Source of the DNA: an uncultured Bacteroidia bacterium
Lineage (GTDB): Bacteria > Bacteroidota > Bacteroidia > NS11-12g > UBA9320
Direction: 5' to 3'
Length of the DNA: 35,401 bases
NCBI GenBank assembly: GCA_905478335.1
Contig: CAJQIC010000004.1
Coordinates: 1 to 35,401, forward strand
Shown here: positions 8,810 through 16,627 of the stretch, piece after piece
How the letters are laid out: each line of letters starts with the position of its first letter
Numbering within the stretch: position 1 is the stretch's first letter
The notes under the pieces: model-generated
What the model was told of the DNA's origin: nothing
What the model saw: only the letters and a program-made list of their open reading frames with translations
Database searches by the model: none
Translations under genes and position numbers: made by a program

Positions 8810-9315
8810 ATTAAATGAACCGTCATTTTACCCTTTTTGTCTTGGGTAAACTGGATGTGCTCTTGCAGTGTGGTTGCTAAAGATATCCCAACAAAATCCG
8901 CTTTTATTGGAAATCTGGTATGATCTCTATTGGCTAAAATGGCTGTTTGTAATTGATATGGATTTTGTGCCAAAATAGGAAGTGTGGCATACATTAAGGT
9001 TTTCCCACTGTTCAACACATCATCAACCAGTACCACATGACTCTTTTCTAAATCTGTATCACAACTAATCGAGATGCCATCCATGGTGGGGTTATCCTTA
9101 TCAATTGTGATTGATCCTTGATACAATTTAACCTTAGAAATACCAGACAATACATCAACCAAAAGCTTGCTCACAATGCACCCCTTTTTCTCAATACCCA
9201 AGACAACCAACTTCTTAGCATTGTGGTTGTTCTCAAGAATTTGCCACGCCATTCGCGTTATTTTCTGCTGAATAGCTTCATGGTCCAAAATTAATGTTTG
9301 CTTCAGCTCACTCAT
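8806..9315 (-). CDS. PyrR-like phosphoribosyltransferase-domain protein
   Basis: A 169-residue type I phosphoribosyltransferase. The PRPP-binding loop VVLVDDVLNSGKT is at residues 94-106, preceded by the substrate-side motif LGIEKKGCIVSKLL (39-52). Length and layout fit the PyrR/uracil-PRTase-like group, which acts in pyrimidine salvage or regulation, but many Bacteroidota copies have no proven substrate. It is the last gene of the minus-strand nusB cluster: its ATG overlaps the stop of coaE (9312-9315, TCAT on plus), a classic coupled junction. Its stop overlaps that of the opposite PorE-like gene by 4 bp (8806-8809). Confidence 0.82.
   Translation of the reverse strand: MSELKQTLILDHEAIQQKITRMAWQILENNHNAKKLVVLGIEKKGCIVSKLLVDVLSGISKVKLYQGSITIDKDNPTMDGISISCDTDLEKSHVVLVDDVLNSGKTLMYATLPILAQNPYQLQTAILANRDHTRFPIKADFVGISLATTLQEHIQFTQDKKGKMTVHLI
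8813..8840 (+). terminator. Weak hairpin followed by T-tract after the PorE-like gene
   Basis: AAATGA (8813-8818), loop ACCG, TCATTT (8823-8828), then TTACCC and a run of five T (8836-8840). The stem is 6 bp and AT-rich, and it lies in the 3' end of the converging PRTase gene. It could end plus-strand transcripts, but the evidence is thin. Confidence 0.28.
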
Positions 9316-9941
9316 GACATTGATTTTGAATCTGATGATAATTTTAGACTAAACTCTTTGTGTAGCAACAAGACCTGCTTGATTAGCGAAAAGTTTGTTG
9401 CATTTTTTACAACATAGTCCGCATGTTGCAGTCGGTCTTTGTCACTCAGTTGATTTTCTATGCGTTTCAAAACCTCTTCACGTCGGATACCATCACGTTT
9501 TGTAATCCGTTCCAAACGTGTGTAGAGAGGGCAAGTAACCACGATTAGCTTGTCCAGTTCTTTATAACTCTCGGCTTCTACCAATAATGCAGCCTCCTTT
9601 ACAGAATACGGATGACCAGCATCCATCTGTTTTTTAACCCATTGTGCATAATCTTCAAAAACCGCCGGATGAACGATATGGTTAAGAATTCGAAGCTGAG
9701 GAGGGTTATTAAAAACAATCTTAGATAAATACGCTCTATCTAATTCGTCATTCTTGTCGTATACATCCCAACCAAATGCTAAACGAAGCTTTTTCTTTAG
9801 CTCTTCGTCTTCGGCCATTAATTGTTTCGCGCGGTTGTCGGCATTATATACAGGCACCCCCAGATGTTCAAAAATGGAACACACTGTTGATTTACCTGAG
9901 CCAATCCCCCCGGTCACACCAATTTTTAGATGATTTGACAA
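9312..9941 (-). CDS. coaE: Dephospho-CoA kinase
   Basis: A 209-residue enzyme of the last CoA synthesis step (dephospho-CoA + ATP gives CoA), cytoplasmic. The P-loop is GGIGSGKST at residues 11-19. The family motifs YNADNRAKQLM (first Asp of the CoA site), HPAVFEDYAQWV and VVTCPLYTRLERITKRDG (lid and arginine region) follow in the usual order. Length is standard. It lies between yajC (10 bp gap) and the PRTase (4 bp overlap). In many flavobacteria I recall a YbbR-domain gene between yajC and coaE; here it is absent. Confidence 0.96.
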   Translation of the reverse strand: MSNHLKIGVTGGIGSGKSTVCSIFEHLGVPVYNADNRAKQLMAEDEELKKKLRLAFGWDVYDKNDELDRAYLSKIVFNNPPQLRILNHIVHPAVFEDYAQWVKKQMDAGHPYSVKEAALLVEAESYKELDKLIVVTCPLYTRLERITKRDGIRREEVLKRIENQLSDKDRLQHADYVVKNATNFSLIKQVLLLHKEFSLKLSSDSKSMS

Positions 9942-9951
9942 TACCTAATTT

Positions 9952-10284
9952 TTACTTTTTAGCTGGTGCTTGACCACTTAACATGTTGGTCGAGTCCATA
10001 GAAACCGAAGACTTATCAATTCTAAGCTTGCCTCCTGCTTCCGTATCAATAATAAAAGTTGTATCCCTAACTTCTGAAATCTTTCCATGGATTCCACCTG
10101 TGGTTACAATTTTATCTCCTTTTTTTATTGAGTCTTTAAACGCCACCTGCGCTTTATTCTTTTTCATTTGTGGACGTATCATAAAAAAGTACATCACTAC
10201 AAACATGGCTCCAAGCATGATTAACATGCTGTATCCGCCGCCTCCTGCTGGTGCAGGTGTTCCTTGAAGAATTATTGAGTTCAT
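9952..10284 (-). CDS. yajC: Preprotein translocase subunit YajC
   Basis: A 110-residue inner-membrane accessory subunit of the Sec translocon (SecDF-YajC). There is one N-terminal transmembrane helix (about residues 18-37, YSMLIMLGAMFVVMYFFMIRP), then the family hallmark RPQMKKNKAQ and a small SH3-like cytoplasmic domain with KGDKIVTTGGIHGKI. The glycine/proline-rich N-terminus (APAGGGGYS) is usual for Bacteroidota YajC. It lies 12 bp after the DUF1573 gene and 10 bp before coaE in a tight minus-strand operon. Confidence 0.96.
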   Translation of the reverse strand: MNSIILQGTPAPAGGGGYSMLIMLGAMFVVMYFFMIRPQMKKNKAQVAFKDSIKKGDKIVTTGGIHGKISEVRDTTFIIDTEAGGKLRIDKSSVSMDSTNMLSGQAPAKK

Positions 10285-10296
10285 TATATTTTTTGT

Positions 10297-10791
10297 TTAA
10301 CTACTTGGTAAAACTTGAGCTTTAAAGGTAAGTATTGTTTCAGGTGGGTTGGTGTTGGCAGTTATGGTCACGTTTTTAATCTGGTTTCCTGGTTTGTTCT
10401 TGCTATTGAATTTCACTTCAATCTCGCCAGACTCTCCAGGTGCTATTGGCTTTCTATCCCAACGTGGTACCGTACAACCACAAGTGGCTCGTACGTTTGA
10501 AATCACCAATTCTTCGTTACCCACATTGGTGAATCGGTAAATATGTTTCACTTCTTCCCCTTCGTTGATTTTTCCAAAATCCCACTGATCATGCAAAAAT
10601 TTGAACATTGGTTCAGGATTTTGTGCGTCAGGGTTACTGGCCGTTTTGTTATTATCGGCAATTGATGGATCAACTTCTTTTTCAGTTGATTGTGTTGATG
10701 AGTTACAACTTGAGATTGTCAATGTCCCAATACAAATAAGGGCAATAATCCAACTTTTATTCATGCGCTTTTGTGTGTTCAATGTATCCAT
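10297..10791 (-). CDS. DUF1573 lipoprotein
   Basis: A short exported protein with a DUF1573 immunoglobulin-like (ASH/MSP-type) domain: HDQWDFGKINEGEEVKHIY, then VRATCGCTVPRWDRKPIAPGESG, where the conserved CGCT pair stands, then IEVKFNSKNKPGNQ. Function unknown. Two starts fit: ATG 10791 (164 residues) or ATG 10764 (155 residues), which gives a cleaner signal peptide (MNKSWIIALICIGTLTISSC) with the lipobox cysteine at residue 20. A TAATTTTG box at 10809-10802 (minus) could give this gene its own promoter inside the cluster. Its place between nusB and yajC is common in Bacteroidota. Confidence 0.88.
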   Translation of the reverse strand: MDTLNTQKRMNKSWIIALICIGTLTISSCNSSTQSTEKEVDPSIADNNKTASNPDAQNPEPMFKFLHDQWDFGKINEGEEVKHIYRFTNVGNEELVISNVRATCGCTVPRWDRKPIAPGESGEIEVKFNSKNKPGNQIKNVTITANTNPPETILTFKAQVLPSS

Positions 10792-10823
10792 TTATAGGTA
10801 ACAAAATTAGAGGATTTAGGGGC

Positions 10824-11762
10824 TTAACCCACCATTCCTCTTCCTTTTTTTACCAATTTGTTCTCCGCTTTTAATTGCTTTACAAGCTTGTCTAAAACAC
10901 CATTTATAAACTTGCTGCTCTGCGGTGTACTGTAATCTTTTGCCAGTTCCAGATACTCATTCAGACTGACCTTAATAGGTATATATGGAAAATGCATCAA
11001 CTCCGTTAACGCCATAGTCATCAATACCATGTCTGTTTTAGCAATACGTTCTTTATCCCACTTTGGAGCAGACTTGTCAATCAAATCTACAAACGTATCA
11101 TAATGCCGAATTGTTTTTTCAAGCAACTCTTCGGCGTATAACCAGTCAGACTCTTCCGTGTTGTTTCGGTTAGACTTGGTCGACTTTTCTGCCAGTACAC
11201 TTTTCGTAAATTGTTGCACTGCGTTTCGGACAGGAATTCGTTCGTCCTCCCACAGCATATTGATTTCTTCCATTTCTTGGGAAAAATCATCGTTTGCCTC
11301 AATGATGTACTTGTACAGTTGGACAAACCCTTTTTCTTGTTCTGCTTTGCTCGGATTATCGATGCTGAGATATTCCTCCATCAATTCACCCTTACGAATA
11401 CCATTGGCAACTGCCCTTAATACACCCGGGTGATCTTGCCAGCGATGCGCTGGCTTCTTCATGAAATGAGCAATCTCATCATGATGCACCAACCGCTCAT
11501 ACACCTCTGGGAACGAAAGGTTAGCATAAACGCGCTTGTCTTCCTCAGACGGCAAATACTTATTCTCAGCAGGATTCATTTGAGATCGCAAAAAGTGCGT
11601 TAATTCAATTGGGAATAGCAAAACAGTTATGAAGTTGTTCTCTATGCCTGAAACAGAATTTTTTAAGTACGACTTTGACTTATTTAAACTTGGAACCTCG
11701 TCCTGTAAATAAGCATATAAGGCTTGAAAAACCTTTATCCTAATGAGTCTTCTATTGAGCAT
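10824..11762 (-). CDS. nusB: Transcription antitermination protein NusB, long Bacteroidota form
   Basis: A 312-residue NusB. E. coli NusB has about 140 residues; Bacteroidota forms are twice as long, with an N-terminal extension that begins with the family start MLNRRLIRIKVFQALYAYLQ. The core NusB helices are in the C-terminal half (DWLYAEELLEKTIRHYDTFVDLI, then RIAKTDMVLMTMALTELMHFPYIPIKVSLNEYLELAKDYS and SSKFINGVLDKLV). NusB with NusE/S10 binds boxA RNA to assemble the antitermination complex on rRNA operons. It is the first gene of the minus-strand operon and has a TATCTTTG promoter box 13 nt upstream. Confidence 0.96.
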   Translation of the reverse strand: MLNRRLIRIKVFQALYAYLQDEVPSLNKSKSYLKNSVSGIENNFITVLLFPIELTHFLRSQMNPAENKYLPSEEDKRVYANLSFPEVYERLVHHDEIAHFMKKPAHRWQDHPGVLRAVANGIRKGELMEEYLSIDNPSKAEQEKGFVQLYKYIIEANDDFSQEMEEINMLWEDERIPVRNAVQQFTKSVLAEKSTKSNRNNTEESDWLYAEELLEKTIRHYDTFVDLIDKSAPKWDKERIAKTDMVLMTMALTELMHFPYIPIKVSLNEYLELAKDYSTPQSSKFINGVLDKLVKQLKAENKLVKKGRGMVG

Positions 11763-11775
11763 GAAAATAAAGCGG

Positions 11776-11806
11776 CAAAGATATGTGATTAGCTCAGAGC
11801 TTAAAC
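11776..11806 (-). promoter_or_regulatory. Bacteroidota-type promoter of the nusB operon
   Basis: On the minus strand TATCTTTG (11783-11776) fits the -7 consensus TAnnTTTG. A TTTA at about 11806-11803 lies 19 bp further upstream as a weak -33 element. The start codon of nusB (11762) is only 13 nt from the box, so the leader would be very short. Motif match only. Confidence 0.5.
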
Positions 11807-13027
11807 ATTGCCAGAGAATAAAAAGTCGATTTCTTTTGAAGGTATATTAAAGCGTTCGCCAAGGGCATGATTTGTCAAGTGTCCTTTATAAACATAAACA
11901 CCTTGTCGTAAGCCGTCACTTCCCCACAGATAATTATAAATACCGCCTTCATTTCCGATGTGCAGCATAAGCGGTGACAGAATATTGCTCAAGGCATAAC
12001 TTGCCGTTCGGCTAACTCTTGATGCAATGTTTGGCACACAGTAATGCAGCACTTCATGTTTCAGAAATGTTGGGTTTTCGTGGTTCGTAATTTCACTTGT
12101 TTCAAAACATCCACCCTGATCAATAGAAACATCTACAATCAGAGACTTTGATTTCATTTTTTGCACCATTGCCTCGGAAACAACCAATGGGCTTCTGCCC
12201 TCAGAACTGCGCAAAGCGCCTATGGCAACGTCACAATTCATTAGAGCCTTTTGCAGTATATGCGGCAAAATGGTTGACGAGGCAAGTCTGCGTCCAAGAC
12301 TTGATTCAAGTCTGCGTAAACGATGCAATGAATTATCAAAAACGGTAACATGAGCACCTAAACCTAAGGCCGCTCTAACGGCATATTCACCTACCGAACC
12401 GGCACCGATAATCACAATATCTGTTGGAGGGATTCCGGGGATTCCGCCAATCAACTCACCTTTACCATTTTTGGCATTGTTTAAGTATTCAGCCGCAATT
12501 AAGACTGATGCCCTTCCAGCGATTTCACTCATGGCTCTAATCACTGGTAAGGTTCCGCCATCATCACGCATAAACTCATACCCAACAGCTGTAATTTTCT
12601 TTTTGGTCATTTGGACCAGGCATTCTCGATCCAAATTTGACAACTGAAGCGCACTAAAAATAGTTTGCCCAGGTTTCATGAGGGCAATTTCTTCAATGGT
12701 TGGTGGTGCCACTTTTAGAATTATATCACCTTCAAATGCCGCTTCGTGATCATAAAGTATTTGCGCGCCTACAGCACTGTATTCAATATCCGAAAAATTC
12801 GCAAGCTTACCGGCATTGGTTTCGATGCGCACATCATGCCCATTATTAACGAGCATATCAACAGACAAAGGCGAAAGAGAAACTCTTTTTTCCTGGTAAG
12901 TAATCTCGGCTGGAACGGTTATACATAAGCGGCTGTGCTTTTGTTTTAACTGTTGCAATTTCTCTTGTGGCTGCATACTTGCCTGTTTAGCCAAGTCCGA
13001 CCATGCTTTCTTTGAAAAATCTGCCAT
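11801..13027 (-). CDS. ald: Alanine dehydrogenase
   Basis: A 408-residue member of the alanine dehydrogenase / NAD(P) transhydrogenase alpha family, which converts L-alanine to pyruvate and ammonia with NAD+. The N-terminal catalytic part has EKRVSLSP (residues 46-53) and the KVAPP loop (105-109). The NAD-binding Rossmann motif IGAGSVG is at 207-213 with the acidic end of beta-2 in TVFDNS. The C-terminal catalytic segment contains VSIDQGGCFETSE and HYCVPNIASRVSRTAS, a clear family signature. Compared with the usual 370 residues it has about 30 more at the N-terminus, as do other Bacteroidota copies. It has its own TATCTTTG box at 13061-13054. Confidence 0.95.
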   Translation of the reverse strand: MADFSKKAWSDLAKQASMQPQEKLQQLKQKHSRLCITVPAEITYQEKRVSLSPLSVDMLVNNGHDVRIETNAGKLANFSDIEYSAVGAQILYDHEAAFEGDIILKVAPPTIEEIALMKPGQTIFSALQLSNLDRECLVQMTKKKITAVGYEFMRDDGGTLPVIRAMSEIAGRASVLIAAEYLNNAKNGKGELIGGIPGIPPTDIVIIGAGSVGEYAVRAALGLGAHVTVFDNSLHRLRRLESSLGRRLASSTILPHILQKALMNCDVAIGALRSSEGRSPLVVSEAMVQKMKSKSLIVDVSIDQGGCFETSEITNHENPTFLKHEVLHYCVPNIASRVSRTASYALSNILSPLMLHIGNEGGIYNYLWGSDGLRQGVYVYKGHLTNHALGERFNIPSKEIDFLFSGNV

Positions 13028-13053
13028 TTACACTGAAAATTACTGATGTTTAT

Positions 13054-13061
13054 CAAAGATA
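13054..13061 (-). promoter_or_regulatory. Promoter -7 box of ald
   Basis: TATCTTTG on the minus strand (plus CAAAGATA) matches TAnnTTTG, 26 nt upstream of the ald ATG, a normal leader length. No convincing TTG appears in the -33 region. Confidence 0.42.
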
Positions 13062-13080
13062 ATTTAATTGGAAGAATTCA

Positions 13081-13088
13081 TACTTTTG
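13081..13088 (+). promoter_or_regulatory. Candidate promoter -7 box of the transglycosylase operon
   Basis: TACTTTTG matches TAnnTTTG about 100 nt before the ATG at 13189. A second match, TACGTTTG at 13167-13174, lies only 14 nt before the ATG. Either could serve; neither has a clear -33 TTG at the right distance. Confidence 0.35.
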
Positions 13089-13188
13089 AGCCCACTTTTA
13101 TTGTCTAGTAATTAGTTCGGTATTAGATAATTAATTTTTCAAACTCAACAATTATTGCTGTTCTTGTACGTTTGAATAACACTTTGAT

Positions 13189-14406
13189 ATGATTAGAAGA
13201 AGAAACGTTTTAGGTTTAACGCTGGCAATTGGTCTTATTGGTCAACAAGCGTTTGCAGAAAATGAGGTGGTGAAGGCAGACTCTACAGAAGATACAGCGC
13301 CAACCACAGAAAATATATCTGATGCTGAAACGCTAGTTACGATAGATGCAGCAGACGCTAATCCATTGTGTTTCACGGATGAAATCACAACTTTTTTGGA
13401 TGACGAAATCCCAGTGGACAGTAGCCTGTTTTTCAAACATGTCAATTCATTGGAGTTTCAAATACCAATGGATTACAACAGTGAGGTAAAACGATTTATA
13501 GACTACTTCGGAACCAGCTGGCAATCGAAGCTAAAAGAAATGATCACCCTCAGTGAGCATTACTTCCCTGTATATGAAAGCATTCTTGACAAAAACGACC
13601 TTCCTTTAGAGCTTAAGTACGTCAGTGTAATAGAAAGCGCGCTAAACCCGTATGCCACATCAAGATCTGGCGCAGTGGGTTTATGGCAGTTTATGCCGTA
13701 TACCGGTAAAATTTATGATTTAAAGATTGACCGCTACCAAGACGAGCGACGCGACGTCAAAAAAAGCACGGCTGCAGCTGCGCATTACTTTAAAGACATG
13801 TCACTCGTTTTTGACGATTGGCTTGTGGTCATTGCATCATACAACTGTGGACCTGGCAACATTCGCAAGGCCATAAGACGATCAGGTGGCAAGACCGGTT
13901 TTTGGGAGATTTACCCCTATTTACCTCGTCAAACGCAGAATTATATTCCATCCTATATAGCCGTAGCTTACTTAATGAACTTTTATGAAACGTATGGCAT
14001 TTTCCCTGCCTACGTTGAGAAACCAGAAACAAACGTAACGAAAGTGGTGTGTAACCCGAATCACAATTTAAAAGCGATTTCGGAGATACTAGAAATGACG
14101 GTAGAAGACATTAGGACCTTAAATCCTCCGTTAAAAAGTAATAACATCCCTATCAATGTGACTGAAATGGAGATCTATCTTCCGAATGAAAAGGCGCTTA
14201 ACTTTATTGAAAAAGAAGGTAAAATTCTTCAACTGAGCGAAACCTATAAACCTGCAGTAGTTGAAGCAGTGTACGTTGTAAGACGTGGTGACTCTTTAGG
14301 TGCGATAGCAAATAGAAAAGGTTGTAGTGTGCGAGAAATCAAAGAATGGAATAACTTGCGGTCTAACACCATACATCCGGGAAACCGGCTGAAACTCTAT
14401 TTGTAA
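13189..14406 (+). CDS. Lytic murein transglycosylase with LysM domains (MltD-like)
   Basis: A 405-residue exported enzyme that cleaves the glycan strands of peptidoglycan to 1,6-anhydro products. The signal peptide is MIRRRNVLGLTLAIGLIGQQAFA. The SLT domain (about 125-265) has the catalytic Glu149 in VIESALNPYATSRSGAVGLW, then the family motifs GLWQFMP and SYNCGPGNIRKA. A degenerate LysM-like segment (about 290-335) and a clear C-terminal LysM (about 361-405, YVVRRGDSLGAIANRKG...IHPGNRLKLYL) bind the wall. The DUF4837 gene begins at the base right after the stop, so both are translated from one message. Confidence 0.95.
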   Translation: MIRRRNVLGLTLAIGLIGQQAFAENEVVKADSTEDTAPTTENISDAETLVTIDAADANPLCFTDEITTFLDDEIPVDSSLFFKHVNSLEFQIPMDYNSEVKRFIDYFGTSWQSKLKEMITLSEHYFPVYESILDKNDLPLELKYVSVIESALNPYATSRSGAVGLWQFMPYTGKIYDLKIDRYQDERRDVKKSTAAAAHYFKDMSLVFDDWLVVIASYNCGPGNIRKAIRRSGGKTGFWEIYPYLPRQTQNYIPSYIAVAYLMNFYETYGIFPAYVEKPETNVTKVVCNPNHNLKAISEILEMTVEDIRTLNPPLKSNNIPINVTEMEIYLPNEKALNFIEKEGKILQLSETYKPAVVEAVYVVRRGDSLGAIANRKGCSVREIKEWNNLRSNTIHPGNRLKLYL

Positions 14407-15486
14407 ATGAAAAATAAAGTTGCATTAATCGTCATTAGTTTTACCCTTTTAACGGGATTATCCTGCGAGAAATCGTCACAATCTTCGAGTTTAGTTGCAA
14501 AACCACACGCCAAAGGCGAGGTCGGAAAAGTGGTTATGTTAATCAACGACGAGACCTATGTGCATTGTAAAGACGCCATCAAAGAGGTTTACCAGAAACC
14601 TCTGGAAGGGATGGCTGCGTATGAGCCGTATTTCCGCATTAATCACTGTAATGAAGGTGGTTTTACCAATTATTTCAAATACAACTACAATTTGTGCATT
14701 GTTTACGATCAAGAAAAGGGCGACAAACTCACATCCTTGGTTGGATCTAAACTGACCGATTTACTTGATGATAAACTAACCAAAGGACAATCCTTTTTTG
14801 TGGTAAAAGACCTGTTTGCAACACCTCAAGAAGTGGCATTCATTATGGGTCAAAACAAAGATTATTTGGTAGTGAACATGTTGAAACACAAGGACAAAAT
14901 CTTGGATTTAGCATTGCAAACCGAAAGAAAAACAACTGTTGAATTGGTTATACGAGACAAGGTTGAAGACGATGTGTTTTATAACCAAATGTTGAAGGAT
15001 TATGGCTATGCATTTCGTACTCCAGGCAACTTCAAAAGGTCTGTAAAAAGTGCAGAATTTAATGGTGTGAATCGCATAATCGGCGAAAAAAGAAGCGGCT
15101 TGTATCTGTATGACGAAGCCTATACTGGAGAGGAACAATTTACCAAAAACTATATCATTACGAAACGTAACAACATGTTGCGCAATCATTTAAACGGCCC
15201 AGACCGAAAAGACAGCGTTCCAACGTATGTAACTACAGATACGTTAAACTTAGACATATTTACCAAAGAAATTACGCTGAACGGGTTTCGAGCTATAGAA
15301 ACGCGAGGTTGGTGGGAAATGGCTAACGAATTTTTCGCTGGTCCATTTGTTAGCTACACGATATACTGTCCGTCTTTAAATAAAGTCGTAACCATTGAAG
15401 GCAATGTTTTTGCGCCAAGCAAGAAGAAACAAGACTTGATGAGAACCTTGGAACTAGCCTCTACCTCATTTACCGTTAAAGAATGA
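14407..15486 (+). CDS. DUF4837 family lipoprotein
   Basis: A 359-residue lipoprotein of the Bacteroidota-specific DUF4837 family, function unknown. Signal peptide with lipobox GLSC (Cys20). The rest is a mixed alpha/beta protein, with GKVVMLINDETYVHCKDAI near the N-terminus, DYGYAFRTPGNFKR in the middle and a C-terminal part with the motifs ETRGWWEMANEFFAGPFVSY and VFAPSKKK. It sits directly between a LysM transglycosylase gene and purN, and is likely coupled to both (0 bp gap upstream, 4 bp ATGA overlap downstream). The first junction suggests an envelope role beside the transglycosylase; this is inferred from context only. Confidence 0.82.
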   Translation: MKNKVALIVISFTLLTGLSCEKSSQSSSLVAKPHAKGEVGKVVMLINDETYVHCKDAIKEVYQKPLEGMAAYEPYFRINHCNEGGFTNYFKYNYNLCIVYDQEKGDKLTSLVGSKLTDLLDDKLTKGQSFFVVKDLFATPQEVAFIMGQNKDYLVVNMLKHKDKILDLALQTERKTTVELVIRDKVEDDVFYNQMLKDYGYAFRTPGNFKRSVKSAEFNGVNRIIGEKRSGLYLYDEAYTGEEQFTKNYIITKRNNMLRNHLNGPDRKDSVPTYVTTDTLNLDIFTKEITLNGFRAIETRGWWEMANEFFAGPFVSYTIYCPSLNKVVTIEGNVFAPSKKKQDLMRTLELASTSFTVKE

Positions 15487-16064
15487 TACGATTAGGAGTT
15501 TTCGCAAGTGGGAGTGGTACAAACGCCATGAACATCAACCGTTATTTTGCCGACCACAGCAACATAGCATTATCCAAAATATACTGTAACAATCCCGTCG
15601 CAGGGGTTATTACGAAAGGATATAGCGACGACATACCTACACAGATATTCACACGCCGACAACTACAAAACGGCAGTTTATTGCAGCAACTTAAGAACGA
15701 CAATATCGACGTCATTGTACTCGCTGGATTTTTATGGCTCATACCCGCAAACTTGATTGAGGGATTTCCGAATAGGATAATAAATATTCACCCTGCTTTG
15801 CTGCCAAAATATGGTGGTAAGGGGATGTATGGCATGAATGTACACCAGGCTGTTATTGATGCTAAGGAAAAGGAAACCGGGATTACCATACATCTCGTAG
15901 ACGAAAAATATGACACTGGCGATCATTTGTTTCAGGCGACAGTAGCCATAGACAAAACAGAAACTGCTGAATCCGTAGCAAATAAAATTCATACCCTTGA
16001 ATACAAGCATTTCCCTGAAGTAATAGAGCGATATGTAAGGTCATTAAACACTTCTCAGCGTTAA
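15483..16064 (+). CDS. purN: Phosphoribosylglycinamide formyltransferase
   Basis: A 193-residue enzyme that transfers the formyl group of 10-formyl-THF to GAR in purine synthesis, cytoplasmic. The N-terminal phosphate-binding loop is FASGSGTNA (residues 7-15). The catalytic triad is present: Asn101 and His103 in IINIHPALLPKYGGKGMYG, and Asp144 in VDEKYDTGD. The insertion GKGMYG after the catalytic loop is typical of the Bacteroidota and Firmicutes type. The ATG overlaps the DUF4837 stop (ATGA at 15483-15486), an odd partner for a purine gene, so the operon is probably a matter of packing. Confidence 0.95.
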   Translation: MIRLGVFASGSGTNAMNINRYFADHSNIALSKIYCNNPVAGVITKGYSDDIPTQIFTRRQLQNGSLLQQLKNDNIDVIVLAGFLWLIPANLIEGFPNRIINIHPALLPKYGGKGMYGMNVHQAVIDAKEKETGITIHLVDEKYDTGDHLFQATVAIDKTETAESVANKIHTLEYKHFPEVIERYVRSLNTSQR

Positions 16065-16067
16065 TAC

Positions 16068-16087
16068 ACCAACCAATCCATGTTGGT
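16068..16087 (+). terminator. Hairpin just after purN
   Basis: ACCAAC (16068-16073), loop of 8, GTTGGT (16082-16087): a 6-bp perfect stem 3 nt after the purN stop, followed by TTATGAG and no real T-run. A weak terminator candidate. Confidence 0.3.
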
Positions 16088-16380
16088 TTATGAGAATATG
16101 ATATCTGAACAGAAATTCGCCTAATTGCACTTTGGTGGTTGGCAATTCATGATTTAGAGGACATAGCGCACTTTACGAATCAAATTGTCAAGAGTTGCGA
16201 CAGGCCAATGCTCGTTTCGCATTGTGGCCAGATTTTCCGTAAAACAAACCAGGGGCAATGCGAAGCGCGGGAGGCTAAAAATAATCGGTGGTGTGCGCTG
16301 GCGGGTTTTGGTGGACAAGAGGAAGAGGGTGAAATGCGCCTACCAAAACGACGGGCATATTATTTTTGAAGCTTTTCTTG

Positions 16381-16409
16381 TTTCGTTCTTTTGGCTCAAA
16401 AGAATGAAA
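16381..16409. repeat. 12-bp inverted repeat (strong hairpin)
   Basis: TTTCGTTCTTTT (16381-16392), loop GGCTC, AAAAGAATGAAA (16398-16409). All 12 positions pair, one as G-U. A second palindrome TAGGCT-GATA-AGCCTA follows at 16418-16433. No gene is nearby on either strand for which this would be an obvious terminator, as purN ends 317 bp before. Confidence 0.6.
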
Positions 16410-16488
16410 ATCGGTTATAGGCTGATAAGCCTAAGCAAAGCATGCATCTCATAATTCACATTTGAGGTATTTAATCCAATCTCAGTCC

Positions 16489-16560
16489 AATGGTATAAAG
16501 AAGTATTATTTCTTATCGTATGGAATTGATAAGACTTTACCCTACCATTTCCATACCAAT
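16489..16560 (+). promoter_or_regulatory. Potentially structured leader of phoH
   Basis: TCTTATC (16511-16517) pairs with GATAAGA (16528-16534). The loop between them, GTATGGAA (16518-16525), is complementary to TTCCATAC (16549-16556), giving the layout of an H-type pseudoknot. TGGTAT (16491-16496) could compete for ATACCA (16553-16558). I see these complementarities directly; transcription and function are unknown. Confidence 0.3.
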
Positions 16561-16627
16561 AGTTATAGACAACTAAGTAACATGCGTTATTTACTGGGTT
16601 TTCACTTTTACCTTGCGGTTATCGCTT

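Larger units (their letters stand above)
16065..16627. other. Gene-free stretch of 563 bp with a GC-rich island and inverted repeats
   Basis: Between purN and phoH. Two short open frames here (16139-16369 and 16185-16454) overlap each other, lack recognisable domains and are probably not genes. Bases 16261-16360 are 55% G+C by my count, clearly above the surrounding coding DNA, and purine-rich on the plus strand. They are followed at once by a 12-bp near-perfect inverted repeat (16381-16409) and a second one (16418-16433). The last 140 bp upstream of phoH contain several mutually complementary segments. The island may be a remnant of a dispersed repeat or mobile element; this is not proven. 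Confidence 0.55.

Noticed and set aside
16139-16454. Two overlapping short open frames before phoH
   Set aside because: No recognisable domain and no good start or ribosome site; they overlap in different frames across the GC-rich island, which explains the open frames.
16065-16627. A tRNA or known small RNA in the gene-free stretch
   Set aside because: I looked for a cloverleaf with T-loop consensus and found none; the hairpins present do not fit a tRNA.
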